Shown here: positions 1-7,452 of the stretch, in pieces
How positions within the stretch are numbered: position 1 is the first letter of the stretch
How the letters are laid out: each line of letters begins with the position of its first letter
NCBI GenBank assembly: GCA_028293725.1
Contig: JAQGOE010000238.1
Location: 1 to 24,366 of the forward strand
Length of the DNA stretch: 24,366 nt
DNA from: Gammaproteobacteria bacterium
GTDB lineage: Bacteria; Pseudomonadota; Gammaproteobacteria; Steroidobacterales; Steroidobacteraceae
Direction: 5' to 3'
Translations under genes and position numbers: made by a program
Notes under the pieces: generated by a model
Database searches by the model: none
Told to the model about the DNA's origin: nothing
What the model saw: the letters and a program-made list of their open reading frames with translations, nothing else

Positions 1-126
1 CCCTGCTGGCGCGTGGAACTCGAGCGCCCGCCGCGCTTGACTAATCACCGACCGCATGAGATGAGGTTTAATTACGCGGTCGCGGCTCGCTACACGTCCG
101 CTGCAAACATTCGACGCCCACGGCGC

Positions 127-3100
127 ATGACAGAAAACAATTCCGAGCCCGAGGGCATCGTCCCACCCACACGCGGTGCCGCGGACATATCCGCGCCGGC
201 GGATTTCACCGATCGTGCCAAGCTCGCTTTTCCGGTTGTGGGAATTGGCGCCTCCGCGGGAGGCATCCAAGCGCTGACTGAGCTTCTGCGGGCGATGCCA
301 CCCGACACTGGCATTGCCTATGTCATGGTCCTGCATCTGTCGCCCGATCATCAGAGCCTGGTCGCGGAGATTCTGGGTCGGCACACCGACATGCCGGTGC
401 ATCAGATCCGGCAAGGCATGCGGGTGGAGGCCAATCACGTTTATGTGATCCGACCGGGACATACCCTGACACTGCTCGATGGCACCCTGCACCTGGGCGA
501 GTCTGTGGAAAAGCGCGGCTTTCGGCGTCCGGTCGATGACTTCTTTCGCTCGCTGGCGCGGGAGCAGAAGGAGAAATCGATCATTGTGGTGCTGTCCGGG
601 ATGGGTACGAACGGGACCGCCGGCGCCCAGGCCATCAAGGCCGTAGCGGGGCTCTGTATTGCCCAGGATCCCGAGACCGCGGAATTTCCGGGCATGCCCC
701 AGAGCCTGATCCACGCGGGCTACGCGGACCAGGTCCTGAAAATCTCCGACATTCCCGGGGTGCTGCTTCGCTATGTCCAACATCCCTATCTCGATCCGGA
801 CCCCGCCGGGCGGGCTCGAGCGCAGCAGGAGCTCGAGCGCCATCGCCAGGAGTTGCTCGGCATCATCGATATCGTGCGTACTCGCACGGGCCATGATTTC
901 GCGCCCTACAAGGTGGCGACGGTGTTACGGCGGATCCAACGCCGGATGGGGTTGATAGGCGCTTCCGATCTCGTCTCCTACGCGGCCTTCCTGATTCGGG
1001 AGCCGGCGGAGGTACCGGCGCTCGCGAACGACTTGATGATCAATGTCACCGGATTTTTCCGGGATCCGGAAGCTTGGGAGGCTCTGCGCCTCGCCGTCGT
1101 CCGCCCGATGGTTGAGGAGCGCTCGCCTGACGAGCCGATTCGCGCCTGGGTGACGGCATCCGCGAGTGGTGAGGAGCCCTATTCGCTGGCGATGCTGATT
1201 GCGGAGGAAGCGGAGCGCCTCCATAAAAAGCTCGATGTGAAAATCTTCGCGACCGACACCGCGGAGAAATCCCTCGCGCTGGCCCGCGCCGGCGTCTATC
1301 CCGGCGGCATCGAAGGCGATCTCTCGCCGGAGCGGCTCGACCGCTTCTTCGAAAAGGACGATCACACCTACCGGATCCGCAAACAGTTGCGCGACCAGGT
1401 GGTATTCGCGCCCCAGGATATTCTGCGCGATCCCCCGTTTTCGCGTGTTGACCTCGTCACCTGCCGCAATCTGCTCATTTATCTCGAGCCGGAGGCCCAG
1501 CGCCGGGCACTCGCCCTACTGCATTTCGCTTTGCGCGACGGCGGCCATCTTTTTCTGGGCAACGCCGAGACGCTGGGGCAGGCGGACGAGTACTTCGAAG
1601 TGGTGAGCAAACATTGGCGCATCTATCGCCGCACCGGTCCAGGCCAGCATCGCTTCCGGGATCTGACGGCATTTCCGACCAGGGTTCCGTCACCGCGTCC
1701 GATCGATCGCGTCACCCAGGTGGCGACGATCTCGCGTCCCTCACAAGCAAATTCAATCCAGTTGGCGCTGTTGGACTTGCTCGGTCCACCCACCGCGGTC
1801 GTGGATGCGAACGAGCGCATCGTGTACTTCCACGGCGACTCCGGGCCATTTCTGTTGAGTCCGACCGGCGAGATCACATCGAACTTCATCGAGATGGTTC
1901 GCCTGCCACTACGTGCGTCGGTGCGCGCCGCCCTACGGCAGGCCATAGCAGACAAGCGGCCCACCGTGATCGAGCGAGTCTCATCTGAAGAGGAGGGCGG
2001 TACGATCCGTGTCACTGCGGAGCCCTTGCCTTCTTGGCGCGCTCCGGGGCTGTTCCGGGTGAGTTTTGAAGCCTTGCACCCTGCCTCGCTGGGATCGACG
2101 CGAGCGGCCACGGGGTTGCAGGGACTCGACGTGGCGCGGTCGCTGCCGGCTGTCCACCCGGATGAGACTTTGGAGGCCGAGGTCAAAGGACTGCGCCAGG
2201 AATTACAGCAGAGCGTTGAATCGTTCGAGGCCGCCAACGAGGAGTTGAAAGCCTCGAACGAGGAGGTCACCTCGATCAACGAGGAGCTGCAGAGCGCCAA
2301 CGAGGAGCTCGAGACCGGCAAGGAAGAGCTGCAGTCCTTGAATGAGGAGTTGGCGACCGTCAACACACAGCTGCAGACCAAGATCGGCGAGCTGGAGGGA
2401 CTGACCAATGATCTCAACAACCTGCTCAGCAGTACCGATATCGCGGTCGTGTTTCTGGACCTGCAGCTCAATGTGCGCGGGTTTACCCCCGCCACCAACG
2501 ATCTGTTGGAATTGATTCCGGCGGACATCGGCCGGCCGTTGGCACACCTGGCGCAAAAATTCAACGATGGGGATTTGATCGCCAATGCCCGGCAGGTCAT
2601 TGCGAAGCTCGTCCCCCTGGAATCCGAGGTGAACAGCCATAGCGGACGCTGGTATCTGCGCCGGATTCTGCCTTATCGCACCGAAGACCATCGCATCGCC
2701 GGGGCGGTGATCACGTTCATCGATATCTCGGCTCGCAAGCAGGCGCACCTGACTATCGAGGCCGCCCAAGCACGTCTGCAGGCGGTCATCGAGCACATGC
2801 CCGCCGCAGTGCTGATGGTACAGGCACCCAGCGGCCAACTACTCCTCGGTAATCGACAGGCCTCACGCCTTTTCGGTCAGCCCTTCCCACTGCCTTTCGT
2901 GGGCTCGAATTGGACCGCGACGTACTCGGCCTTCCGAGCCGCGCATCGCGACGGCCGGATATATGGTCCGCAGGAGTGGCCGCTGGCGCGCGCGCTGGCG
3001 AAAGCGGAGACGGTACTGAACGAGGAGATTGAATACCAACTTCACGACGGCTCACGGGGCACTCTCTCGATGAGCGCCTCCCCGGTCTACGGCAGGGGTG

Positions 3101-4728
3101 GCGAAGTAGTGGCCGCCGTCGCCGCATTCTTCGACGTCAGCGAGCGGATTCGGTCCGCGCAGGCGTTACGTGAAAGTGAGGAGCGACTCCGGCTGCTGTT
3201 GGAAAGTGCCCACGATTTCGCCATCTTCATGCTCGATCTCGACGGTCGAATCGTGAACTGGACCGGTGGCGCCGAGAACATCTTCGGATTCAGCGAGCGG
3301 GAAGTGCTCGGGCAACCGGTAGCGCTCGTTTTTACACCTGAGGATCGCGAAGACGGTGTGCCGGAGCGCGAAATGCGCAAGGCCTTCGAGTCGGGTCGCG
3401 CCAGTGATGAGCGTTGGCATTTGCGTAAGGACGGCACGCGATTTTGGGCGAGCGGAGTTCTGACCGCCGCGCGGGACAGCGAGGGGGCTTTGCGCGGCTA
3501 CGTCAAAATCGTGCGCGATCAGACGGAGCGCCGTGCGTTCGAGCGGCAACTTCAAGAGGCGCTTACCGGAGCCGAGAGGCTGCGCGCCACCGCGGAAAGC
3601 GCCAATCGGGCCAAGGACGAGTTCATCGCCACGGTGAGTCACGAGTTGCGCACGCCGCTCAACACAATCCGCTTGTGGTCGAGCATGCTTGCCAAGGGCA
3701 ACGTCCCTGCCGAGCAGGCTAAGGATGGGGTGCTCATGGTGGAGCGCGCCGCCATCGCGCAGACCCAGCTCATCGACGATCTCCTCGATGTGTCGCGTAT
3801 GGCGAACGGCAAGATCCGCCTGGCACTGCGCGAGACCCAACTCTCGAAGGCCATCGAGGACGCCGTTGAATCCGTGCGGCCGGTCGCGGACGGCCGCAAG
3901 GTGCGGCTCGAGTCGGAGCTGAGCCCTGATGTCGGTATGGTGCGCGTCGATCCGGACCGGATTCAACAGGTGGTCTGGAATCTTCTGACGAACGCGGTGA
4001 AGTTCACACCTTCCGGGGGCGACGTCAGCGTTACTTTGCGACGGCTACGGGACGATGTCGAGATTTCAGTTCGCGACACCGGCATCGGCATCCGCGCGGA
4101 GTTGCTGCCGCTCATATTCGAGCGCTTCCGCCAGGCCGATTCCAGCACGACGCGCCAGCATGGCGGTCTGGGCCTCGGGCTCGCGATTGCGAGCCAACTG
4201 GTCCAGTTGCATGGCGGCATCATCACCGCCGAGAGCGACGGCGAGGGGCGCGGCTCCCTGTTCACGGTCAGGCTGCCAAACCTGAGGCGATTGCCGGAGT
4301 TTCATTGGGATGACCCGCTGGCCTCTCAGTCTGAAGCAGGTGATTTGACCGGTATCGACGTGCTGCTGGTGGAGGATCAGGAGTCCACTCGCGAGGCGAC
4401 CACCATCCTGCTGCAACGCGCTGGCGCGCAGGTGCGCGCGGTCGATTCGGCTGCGGCCGCACGCGAAGCCTTTGCCACCCGGCAGCCGAAGTTAGTCATC
4501 GCGGATATCGGGTTGGCCGGCGAAGACGGGTACATGCTCATTCGAGCGCTGCGCAGAATGGAGCGCGAGAAGAATATTGAGCGCGTTGTTGCCGTGGCGG
4601 TCACCGCGTTCGCCGGGCTGGAAGATCGCAAGCGCGCCTTGGCCGCCGGCTTCGACGATCATTTACCCAAGCCCATCGATCCCGAGGGCTTTATTGTTGT
4701 GCTCGCGAGTCTGTTGAAGGGTTCGTGA
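127..4728 (+). CDS. CheB/CheR/multi-PAS hybrid histidine kinase with C-terminal receiver
   Basis: A 1533-residue signalling protein. Seen in order (numbering from the ATG at 127): CheB methylesterase with the GASAGG serine (Ser43); CheR methyltransferase with an SGEEPYS motif and a DLVTCRNLLIYL motif; a PAS-like segment (about 545-640); a coiled coil of repeated NEEL units (about 690-757); three more PAS-like segments (about 762-870, 882-1008, 1017-1138); HisKA with SHELRTPL (His1172); HATPase with NLLTNAVKF and DTGIGI; and a receiver with the acceptor Asp1460 in an ADIG context. Known of the family: these fusions couple methylation-type domains to phosphorelay; the ligand is usually unknown. 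No transmembrane segment is evident, so it is probably cytoplasmic. The usual CheB catalytic Asp in GMGxDG is Asn162 here. The start is uncertain: the frame is open back to a GTG at 13 and an ATG at 61, and none has a clear Shine-Dalgarno; ATG 127 was chosen because the CheB fold begins near residue 36. The 3' end overlaps the convergent gene by 38 bases. Confidence 0.93.
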   Translation: MTENNSEPEGIVPPTRGAADISAPADFTDRAKLAFPVVGIGASAGGIQALTELLRAMPPDTGIAYVMVLHLSPDHQSLVAEILGRHTDMPVHQIRQGMRVEANHVYVIRPGHTLTLLDGTLHLGESVEKRGFRRPVDDFFRSLAREQKEKSIIVVLSGMGTNGTAGAQAIKAVAGLCIAQDPETAEFPGMPQSLIHAGYADQVLKISDIPGVLLRYVQHPYLDPDPAGRARAQQELERHRQELLGIIDIVRTRTGHDFAPYKVATVLRRIQRRMGLIGASDLVSYAAFLIREPAEVPALANDLMINVTGFFRDPEAWEALRLAVVRPMVEERSPDEPIRAWVTASASGEEPYSLAMLIAEEAERLHKKLDVKIFATDTAEKSLALARAGVYPGGIEGDLSPERLDRFFEKDDHTYRIRKQLRDQVVFAPQDILRDPPFSRVDLVTCRNLLIYLEPEAQRRALALLHFALRDGGHLFLGNAETLGQADEYFEVVSKHWRIYRRTGPGQHRFRDLTAFPTRVPSPRPIDRVTQVATISRPSQANSIQLALLDLLGPPTAVVDANERIVYFHGDSGPFLLSPTGEITSNFIEMVRLPLRASVRAALRQAIADKRPTVIERVSSEEEGGTIRVTAEPLPSWRAPGLFRVSFEALHPASLGSTRAATGLQGLDVARSLPAVHPDETLEAEVKGLRQELQQSVESFEAANEELKASNEEVTSINEELQSANEELETGKEELQSLNEELATVNTQLQTKIGELEGLTNDLNNLLSSTDIAVVFLDLQLNVRGFTPATNDLLELIPADIGRPLAHLAQKFNDGDLIANARQVIAKLVPLESEVNSHSGRWYLRRILPYRTEDHRIAGAVITFIDISARKQAHLTIEAAQARLQAVIEHMPAAVLMVQAPSGQLLLGNRQASRLFGQPFPLPFVGSNWTATYSAFRAAHRDGRIYGPQEWPLARALAKAETVLNEEIEYQLHDGSRGTLSMSASPVYGRGGEVVAAVAAFFDVSERIRSAQALRESEERLRLLLESAHDFAIFMLDLDGRIVNWTGGAENIFGFSEREVLGQPVALVFTPEDREDGVPEREMRKAFESGRASDERWHLRKDGTRFWASGVLTAARDSEGALRGYVKIVRDQTERRAFERQLQEALTGAERLRATAESANRAKDEFIATVSHELRTPLNTIRLWSSMLAKGNVPAEQAKDGVLMVERAAIAQTQLIDDLLDVSRMANGKIRLALRETQLSKAIEDAVESVRPVADGRKVRLESELSPDVGMVRVDPDRIQQVVWNLLTNAVKFTPSGGDVSVTLRRLRDDVEISVRDTGIGIRAELLPLIFERFRQADSSTTRQHGGLGLGLAIASQLVQLHGGIITAESDGEGRGSLFTVRLPNLRRLPEFHWDDPLASQSEAGDLTGIDVLLVEDQESTREATTILLQRAGAQVRAVDSAAAAREAFATRQPKLVIADIGLAGEDGYMLIRALRRMEREKNIERVVAVAVTAFAGLEDRKRALAAGFDDHLPKPIDPEGFIVVLASLLKGS

Positions 4729-5587
4729 CGCTCGTGTAGCTCCCACCAACATAACGGATCTCGCCGTCCTCCACGAGTTTATCCAGATGAGCCTGGAGAG
4801 ACTTGGCGGCGATGGGATACAGCGTTTGTGGGACATCATTGTAGACGCGCGGTAGGAGCGTAGCGAGCGGCGCGGATCCGCCCGCTTCGAGCAAGGCCTG
4901 GCGCACTTTGCTTTCCCGACGCAGTCGATGTTCGATCAGGCGCTCCGCCTCGGCATGCGGATCGTGTATCAGGTAACCGTGCCCCGGCGCCAGAACAGCG
5001 ATCTCGAGCTCGAGCAGTCGCCGCAGAGACTGCAGGTACGCTCGCATATTCCCATCAGGCGGCCCGATGACGACTGTCGAGCCCTCCATCACATGATCGC
5101 CGGTGAACAGCATGCCGGTTTCGGGCAGCAGGAAGCAGAGATGATTGGACGCGTGTCCGGGGGTGTGTACGGCGCGCAATGAGAAGCCGTCGAGCTCGAC
5201 CGCGTCGCCGTCTGCCAGAGGCTGATCCAACACCAACTTCACGTCGTGTTCCCCGCCCGGCGCAGGCGACCCCGTCCCCGCCTTCGCCATCGCGGCGATT
5301 TTCGCGCCCGTGGCTTTCTTCAGTGTCATAGCGGACGAGGCGTGATCGAGATGGGTATGCGAGCACAGAATCCAACGAATCCGCCCGGCGCCGACGTCGA
5401 GAATCGCCCGAACATGGGCGGCGTCCTCGGGCCCCGGATCGATGACCGCGAGTTCCCGCTCGCCGACGAGATAAGTATTGGTGCCGGGACCGGTCATGAC
5501 TCCCGCATTCGGTGCAACGAGGCGGGTCACGTAGCGATCGAGTTTCCCCGGCACCCCCGGCGATAGGTCTGGTTCGGCGCGAGTCAT
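4691..5587 (-). CDS. Metallo-beta-lactamase-fold hydrolase, LACTB2-like
   Basis: A 298-residue metal-dependent hydrolase. The metal-binding signature SHTHLDH lies at residues 76-82, followed by HTPGHASNH, the TGDH motif and APGHG, which supply the remaining ligands. A C-terminal region of about 70 residues (from LIEHRLRRESKVRQALL on) matches the winged-helix tail found in the LACTB2 group. Known of the family: human LACTB2 is a mitochondrial endoribonuclease, while many bacterial members are annotated only as MBL-fold hydrolases, so the substrate cannot be stated. No signal peptide is visible, so it is likely cytoplasmic. The ATG has no obvious Shine-Dalgarno. The gene is divergent from the cytosine deaminase with about 39 bases between start codons, and convergent with the hybrid kinase, overlapping its end by 38 bases. 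Confidence 0.9.
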   Translation of the reverse strand: MTRAEPDLSPGVPGKLDRYVTRLVAPNAGVMTGPGTNTYLVGERELAVIDPGPEDAAHVRAILDVGAGRIRWILCSHTHLDHASSAMTLKKATGAKIAAMAKAGTGSPAPGGEHDVKLVLDQPLADGDAVELDGFSLRAVHTPGHASNHLCFLLPETGMLFTGDHVMEGSTVVIGPPDGNMRAYLQSLRRLLELEIAVLAPGHGYLIHDPHAEAERLIEHRLRRESKVRQALLEAGGSAPLATLLPRVYNDVPQTLYPIAAKSLQAHLDKLVEDGEIRYVGGSYTSVTNPSTDSRAQQ

Positions 5588-5626
5588 GTTACGGTATGCC
5601 AGTCAGCCCCATTTCGAGTGTGCAGT

Positions 5627-6082
5627 ATGACATCCGAATCCGATTACGCGAGCATGCTTGCCGTTGCGCTCCAGGAGGCCCGGACCGGGATGGCGGAGGG
5701 CGGGATTCCGATTGGTGCCGCGCTGTTTCACCGTACAGGTCAGTTGCTGGGAAGTGGTCACAACCGTCGTGTGCAGGAGGGCGATCCGTCCGTCCACGGT
5801 GAGACCGACGCGTTCCGCAAGGCCGGGCGGCAACGGAATTACCGGGACACCATCATGGTCACGACCTTGGCACCGTGCTGGTATTGCAGCGGCCTGATTG
5901 TGCAGTTCCAGATCGGCGCGGTCGTAGTCGGCGAGTCGCGCACTTTCCGTGGCGGCATCGACTGGCTGCGGGAGCGGGGAATCGAAGTGATCGACCTCGA
6001 CTCCCCCGACTGCGTTCAACTCCTCGAGAGCTTCATTACGAAGCATCCTGAGGTTTGGAATGAGGATATCGGCGAGCCGTGA
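5627..6082 (+). CDS. Cytosine deaminase, yeast Fcy1 type
   Basis: A 151-residue zinc deaminase of the CDA/dCMP-deaminase fold. The zinc site is HGE (His57, catalytic Glu59) plus PCWYC (Cys84 and Cys87). The ending, EVWNEDIGEP, closely resembles the C-terminus of yeast cytosine deaminase (DWFEDIGE, recalled from knowledge of that protein), and the VVGE segment after the second zinc motif also fits. This points to cytosine-to-uracil deamination in pyrimidine salvage rather than tRNA or guanine deamination. The family assignment is established knowledge; the exact substrate is inference. ATG 5627 was chosen; an in-frame GTG at 5618 would add three residues, and neither has a convincing Shine-Dalgarno. 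The gene is divergent from the MBL-fold gene and converges on aroG with 37 bases between the two stop codons. E. coli CodA is an unrelated amidohydrolase, so that symbol is not used. Confidence 0.85.
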   Translation: MTSESDYASMLAVALQEARTGMAEGGIPIGAALFHRTGQLLGSGHNRRVQEGDPSVHGETDAFRKAGRQRNYRDTIMVTTLAPCWYCSGLIVQFQIGAVVVGESRTFRGGIDWLRERGIEVIDLDSPDCVQLLESFITKHPEVWNEDIGEP

Positions 6083-6119
6083 GGCCCTCAAGTCGTTACC
6101 CAGCTCGGGAGCGACTCCG

Positions 6120-7214
6120 TCAGGCCTCCGAGTCGGCGACCGCCGCCGCGCGGGAGTTCCGCGATGCACGCCGTACCACCACCGCCTTCGCCAAGCGATC
6201 CAACACCTTCACCGAGGCGTCCCAGTCGATACAGGCATCCGTAATGCTCTGTCCATACACGAGCGGTTTGCCGGGGACGAGGTCCTGACGGCCAGCGACC
6301 AGGTGACTTTCAACCATCAAGCCACCGATGCGGCTGTCGCCGGCTTCGATCTGTTGGGCGACGGCGTCGACCACGCCCGGTTGATTTTCGTAACGCTTGC
6401 TGCTGTTGCCGTGACTGACATCGATCATCATGCACGTCGACAGGCCGGTCGAGGCGCCGACTTTCCAGGCCGCGTCGACACTGACAACGTCATAGTTCGG
6501 AGCTTTGCCGCCGCGCAGGATGATGTGACAGTCGGAGTTGCCGGACGTGGTGGCGATGGCGCTGCGCCCCTGTTTGGTGACGGCCAGGAAATGGTGGGCT
6601 TGCGCTGCGGCCTGTACCGCGTCCACCGCGATCTTCACGTTGCCGTCGGTGCCGTTCTTGAATCCCACAGGACAGGACAGCCCCGAGGCGAGCTCGCGAT
6701 GCACCTGGCTTTCCGTCGTGCGTGCGCCAATCGCGCCCCAGGCCACGAAATCCGCGATGTACTGCGGTGTGATCATGTCGAGGAACTCGCAGCCCGCCGG
6801 CAGTCCGAGGCGGTTGATGTCGAGCAACAGGCCGCGGGCCAGCCGCAGACCCTGGTTGATCCGGAAGCTGCCATCGAGATCGGGGTCGTTGATCAAACCT
6901 TTCCAACCTACGGTGGTACGCGGCTTCTCGAAGTAGACGCGCATGATGATCTCGAGGGAGTCCTTGAGTCGCTCGCGTTGTTCCGCCAGGCGCCCGGCAT
7001 ACTCCATCGCCGAGGCAGTATCGTGAATCGAGCACGGCCCGATCACTACCGCCAGCCGGTCGTCCTGGCCGTGAAGGATTCGATGCAAGGACTGTCTCGC
7101 CGCGGTGACCGTGGCTGAGATCTGCGGGGTGCACGGGTGCTCACGCATCAGGTCCTCGGGAGTGGTGAGCTCCCTGATGTCGCGGATACGTAAGTCATCG
7201 GTACGCATATTCAC
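6120..7214 (-). CDS. aroG: 3-deoxy-7-phosphoheptulonate (DAHP) synthase, class I AroG type
   Basis: A 364-residue cytoplasmic enzyme joining phosphoenolpyruvate and erythrose 4-phosphate, the committed step of the shikimate pathway to Phe, Tyr and Trp. The sequence follows E. coli AroG almost without gaps: GPCSIHD (metal-ligand Cys61 at the same number as in E. coli), the long FEKPRTTVGWKGLINDP block, GAIGARTTESQ, GFKNGTDG, DCHIILRGGKAPNY and MIDVSHGNSSK. The GTG start at 7214 is preferred over the ATG at 7208 because a GGAG lies 8 bases upstream and because the residues M-N-x-x-x-DDLRI then align with E. coli AroG from residue 1. A C-terminal extension of about 15 residues (NSRAAAVADSEA) goes beyond the E. 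coli end. The gene is preceded by an aromatic-residue leader peptide and terminator, so attenuation by aromatic amino acid supply is likely, with or without allosteric feedback. Which amino acid inhibits the enzyme cannot be read confidently; AroG-like (Phe-type) similarity is highest. Confidence 0.96.
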   Translation of the reverse strand: MNMRTDDLRIRDIRELTTPEDLMREHPCTPQISATVTAARQSLHRILHGQDDRLAVVIGPCSIHDTASAMEYAGRLAEQRERLKDSLEIIMRVYFEKPRTTVGWKGLINDPDLDGSFRINQGLRLARGLLLDINRLGLPAGCEFLDMITPQYIADFVAWGAIGARTTESQVHRELASGLSCPVGFKNGTDGNVKIAVDAVQAAAQAHHFLAVTKQGRSAIATTSGNSDCHIILRGGKAPNYDVVSVDAAWKVGASTGLSTCMMIDVSHGNSSKRYENQPGVVDAVAQQIEAGDSRIGGLMVESHLVAGRQDLVPGKPLVYGQSITDACIDWDASVKVLDRLAKAVVVRRASRNSRAAAVADSEA

Positions 7215-7222
7215 TTTGTCGG

Positions 7223-7226
7223 CTCC
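7223..7226 (-). promoter_or_regulatory. Ribosome binding site of aroG, supports the GTG start
   Basis: GGAG on the minus strand, 8 bases before the GTG at 7214 and 14 before the in-frame ATG at 7208. The spacing favours GTG initiation. The site lies downstream of the attenuator terminator, so it is transcribed only after read-through. Confidence 0.7.
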
Positions 7227-7247
7227 GGTTCGTGCGGGCCACTGGCG

Positions 7248-7279
7248 AAAAAAAACCGCCAGGGGTCTGGCGGTTTTTT
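7248..7279 (-). terminator. Intrinsic terminator in the aroG leader (attenuator)
   Basis: On the minus strand the arm ACCGCCA (7274-7268), loop GACCCC (7267-7262) and arm TGGCGGT (7261-7255) form a perfect stem. It is extended by A-U pairs and followed by an uninterrupted run of eight T (7255-7248). It ends 33 bases before the aroG start, inside the leader of the gene, so its role is premature termination. On the plus strand the same dyad also has a T run, but no plus-strand gene needs it. Its 5' arm can pair instead with an identical copy of the 3' arm lying upstream (7328-7322), forming an antiterminator. Confidence 0.93.
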
Positions 7280-7300
7280 CGGGATCTGTTTGCTGTTCGT

Positions 7301-7384
7301 TCAGCCGAGTGCAGTCCGTCTACCGCCAATGTGATTTGGCCAGTAAAAGTAAGCAAAACGGTAGCTGCGAGCAGTGAAGTTCAT
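7301..7384 (-). CDS. Aromatic-amino-acid leader peptide of aroG
   Basis: A 27-residue ORF starting at ATG 7384 and stopping with TGA at 7303-7301. It begins MNFTARSYRFAYFYWP: Phe at 3, 10 and 13, Tyr at 8, 12 and 14, Trp at 15, so seven of the first 15 residues are aromatic, with the cluster ending in Tyr-Phe-Tyr-Trp. The next codons encode the first arm of a hairpin. Inference: a ribosome starved of charged tRNA-Phe, -Tyr or -Trp stalls on the cluster and steers the RNA into the antiterminator. No function of the peptide itself is expected. No good Shine-Dalgarno is visible, and the best upstream promoter would start the RNA only a few bases before the ATG, so translation may be nearly leaderless. 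It is too short for ordinary gene callers. Confidence 0.9.
   Translation of the reverse strand: MNFTARSYRFAYFYWPNHIGGRRTALG
7322..7340 (-). promoter_or_regulatory. Attenuator regions 1 and 2 (protector hairpin / antiterminator arm)
   Basis: Region 1, GCCAA (7340-7336), begins in the last base of the Trp15 codon and pairs with TTGGC (7329-7325) in a small protector hairpin. Region 2, TGGCGGT (7328-7322), overlaps that arm and is perfectly complementary to ACCGCCA (7274-7268), the 5' arm of the terminator. Regions 2 and 4 (7261-7255) are identical, so the two structures exclude each other. A ribosome stalled on the Phe/Tyr/Trp cluster would cover region 1, free region 2 and prevent termination. 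Stem energies were not computed. Confidence 0.82.
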
Positions 7385-7393
7385 ACGTGGAGA

Positions 7394-7423
7394 GTAATAG
7401 CACAGACTCCAAACCCGTGACAA
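7394..7423 (-). promoter_or_regulatory. Candidate sigma-70 promoter for the aroG leader transcript
   Basis: Minus-strand TTGTCA (7423-7418), an 18-base spacer, then TATTAC (7399-7394). One mismatch to the -35 and two to the -10 consensus. The predicted start, near 7387, leaves only about three bases before the leader ATG. This is a prediction from consensus only. Confidence 0.5.
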
Positions 7424-7432
7424 GGAGTCTGT
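7402..7432. repeat. Perfect 9-bp inverted repeat overlapping the aroG promoter
   Basis: Arms ACAGACTCC (7402-7410) and GGAGTCTGT (7424-7432) with a 13-base centre. On the minus strand it covers the putative -35 and spacer of the aroG leader promoter and lies 21 bases past the stop codon of the quinohemoprotein gene. It could be an operator or the transcription end of the upstream gene; no T run follows, so a simple intrinsic terminator is less likely. Confidence 0.6.
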
Positions 7433-7452
7433 CTGACAGCCCCCCTGGACCC

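Noticed and set aside
1..126. Possible N-terminal extension of the hybrid kinase from GTG 13 or ATG 61
   Set aside because: The extra residues are basic and unlike the family N-terminus, and no ribosome site supports them; the choice stays uncertain because the upstream DNA is missing.
1623..2600. Minus-strand open frame of 325 codons inside the hybrid kinase
   Set aside because: It is a mirror of the NEEL coiled-coil codons, giving Ser/Leu repeats with no domain.
6060..7118. Long plus-strand open frame (352 codons) across aroG
   Set aside because: It lies opposite the strongly conserved aroG coding sequence, has no family match and no ribosome site; it is a shadow of high-GC codon use.
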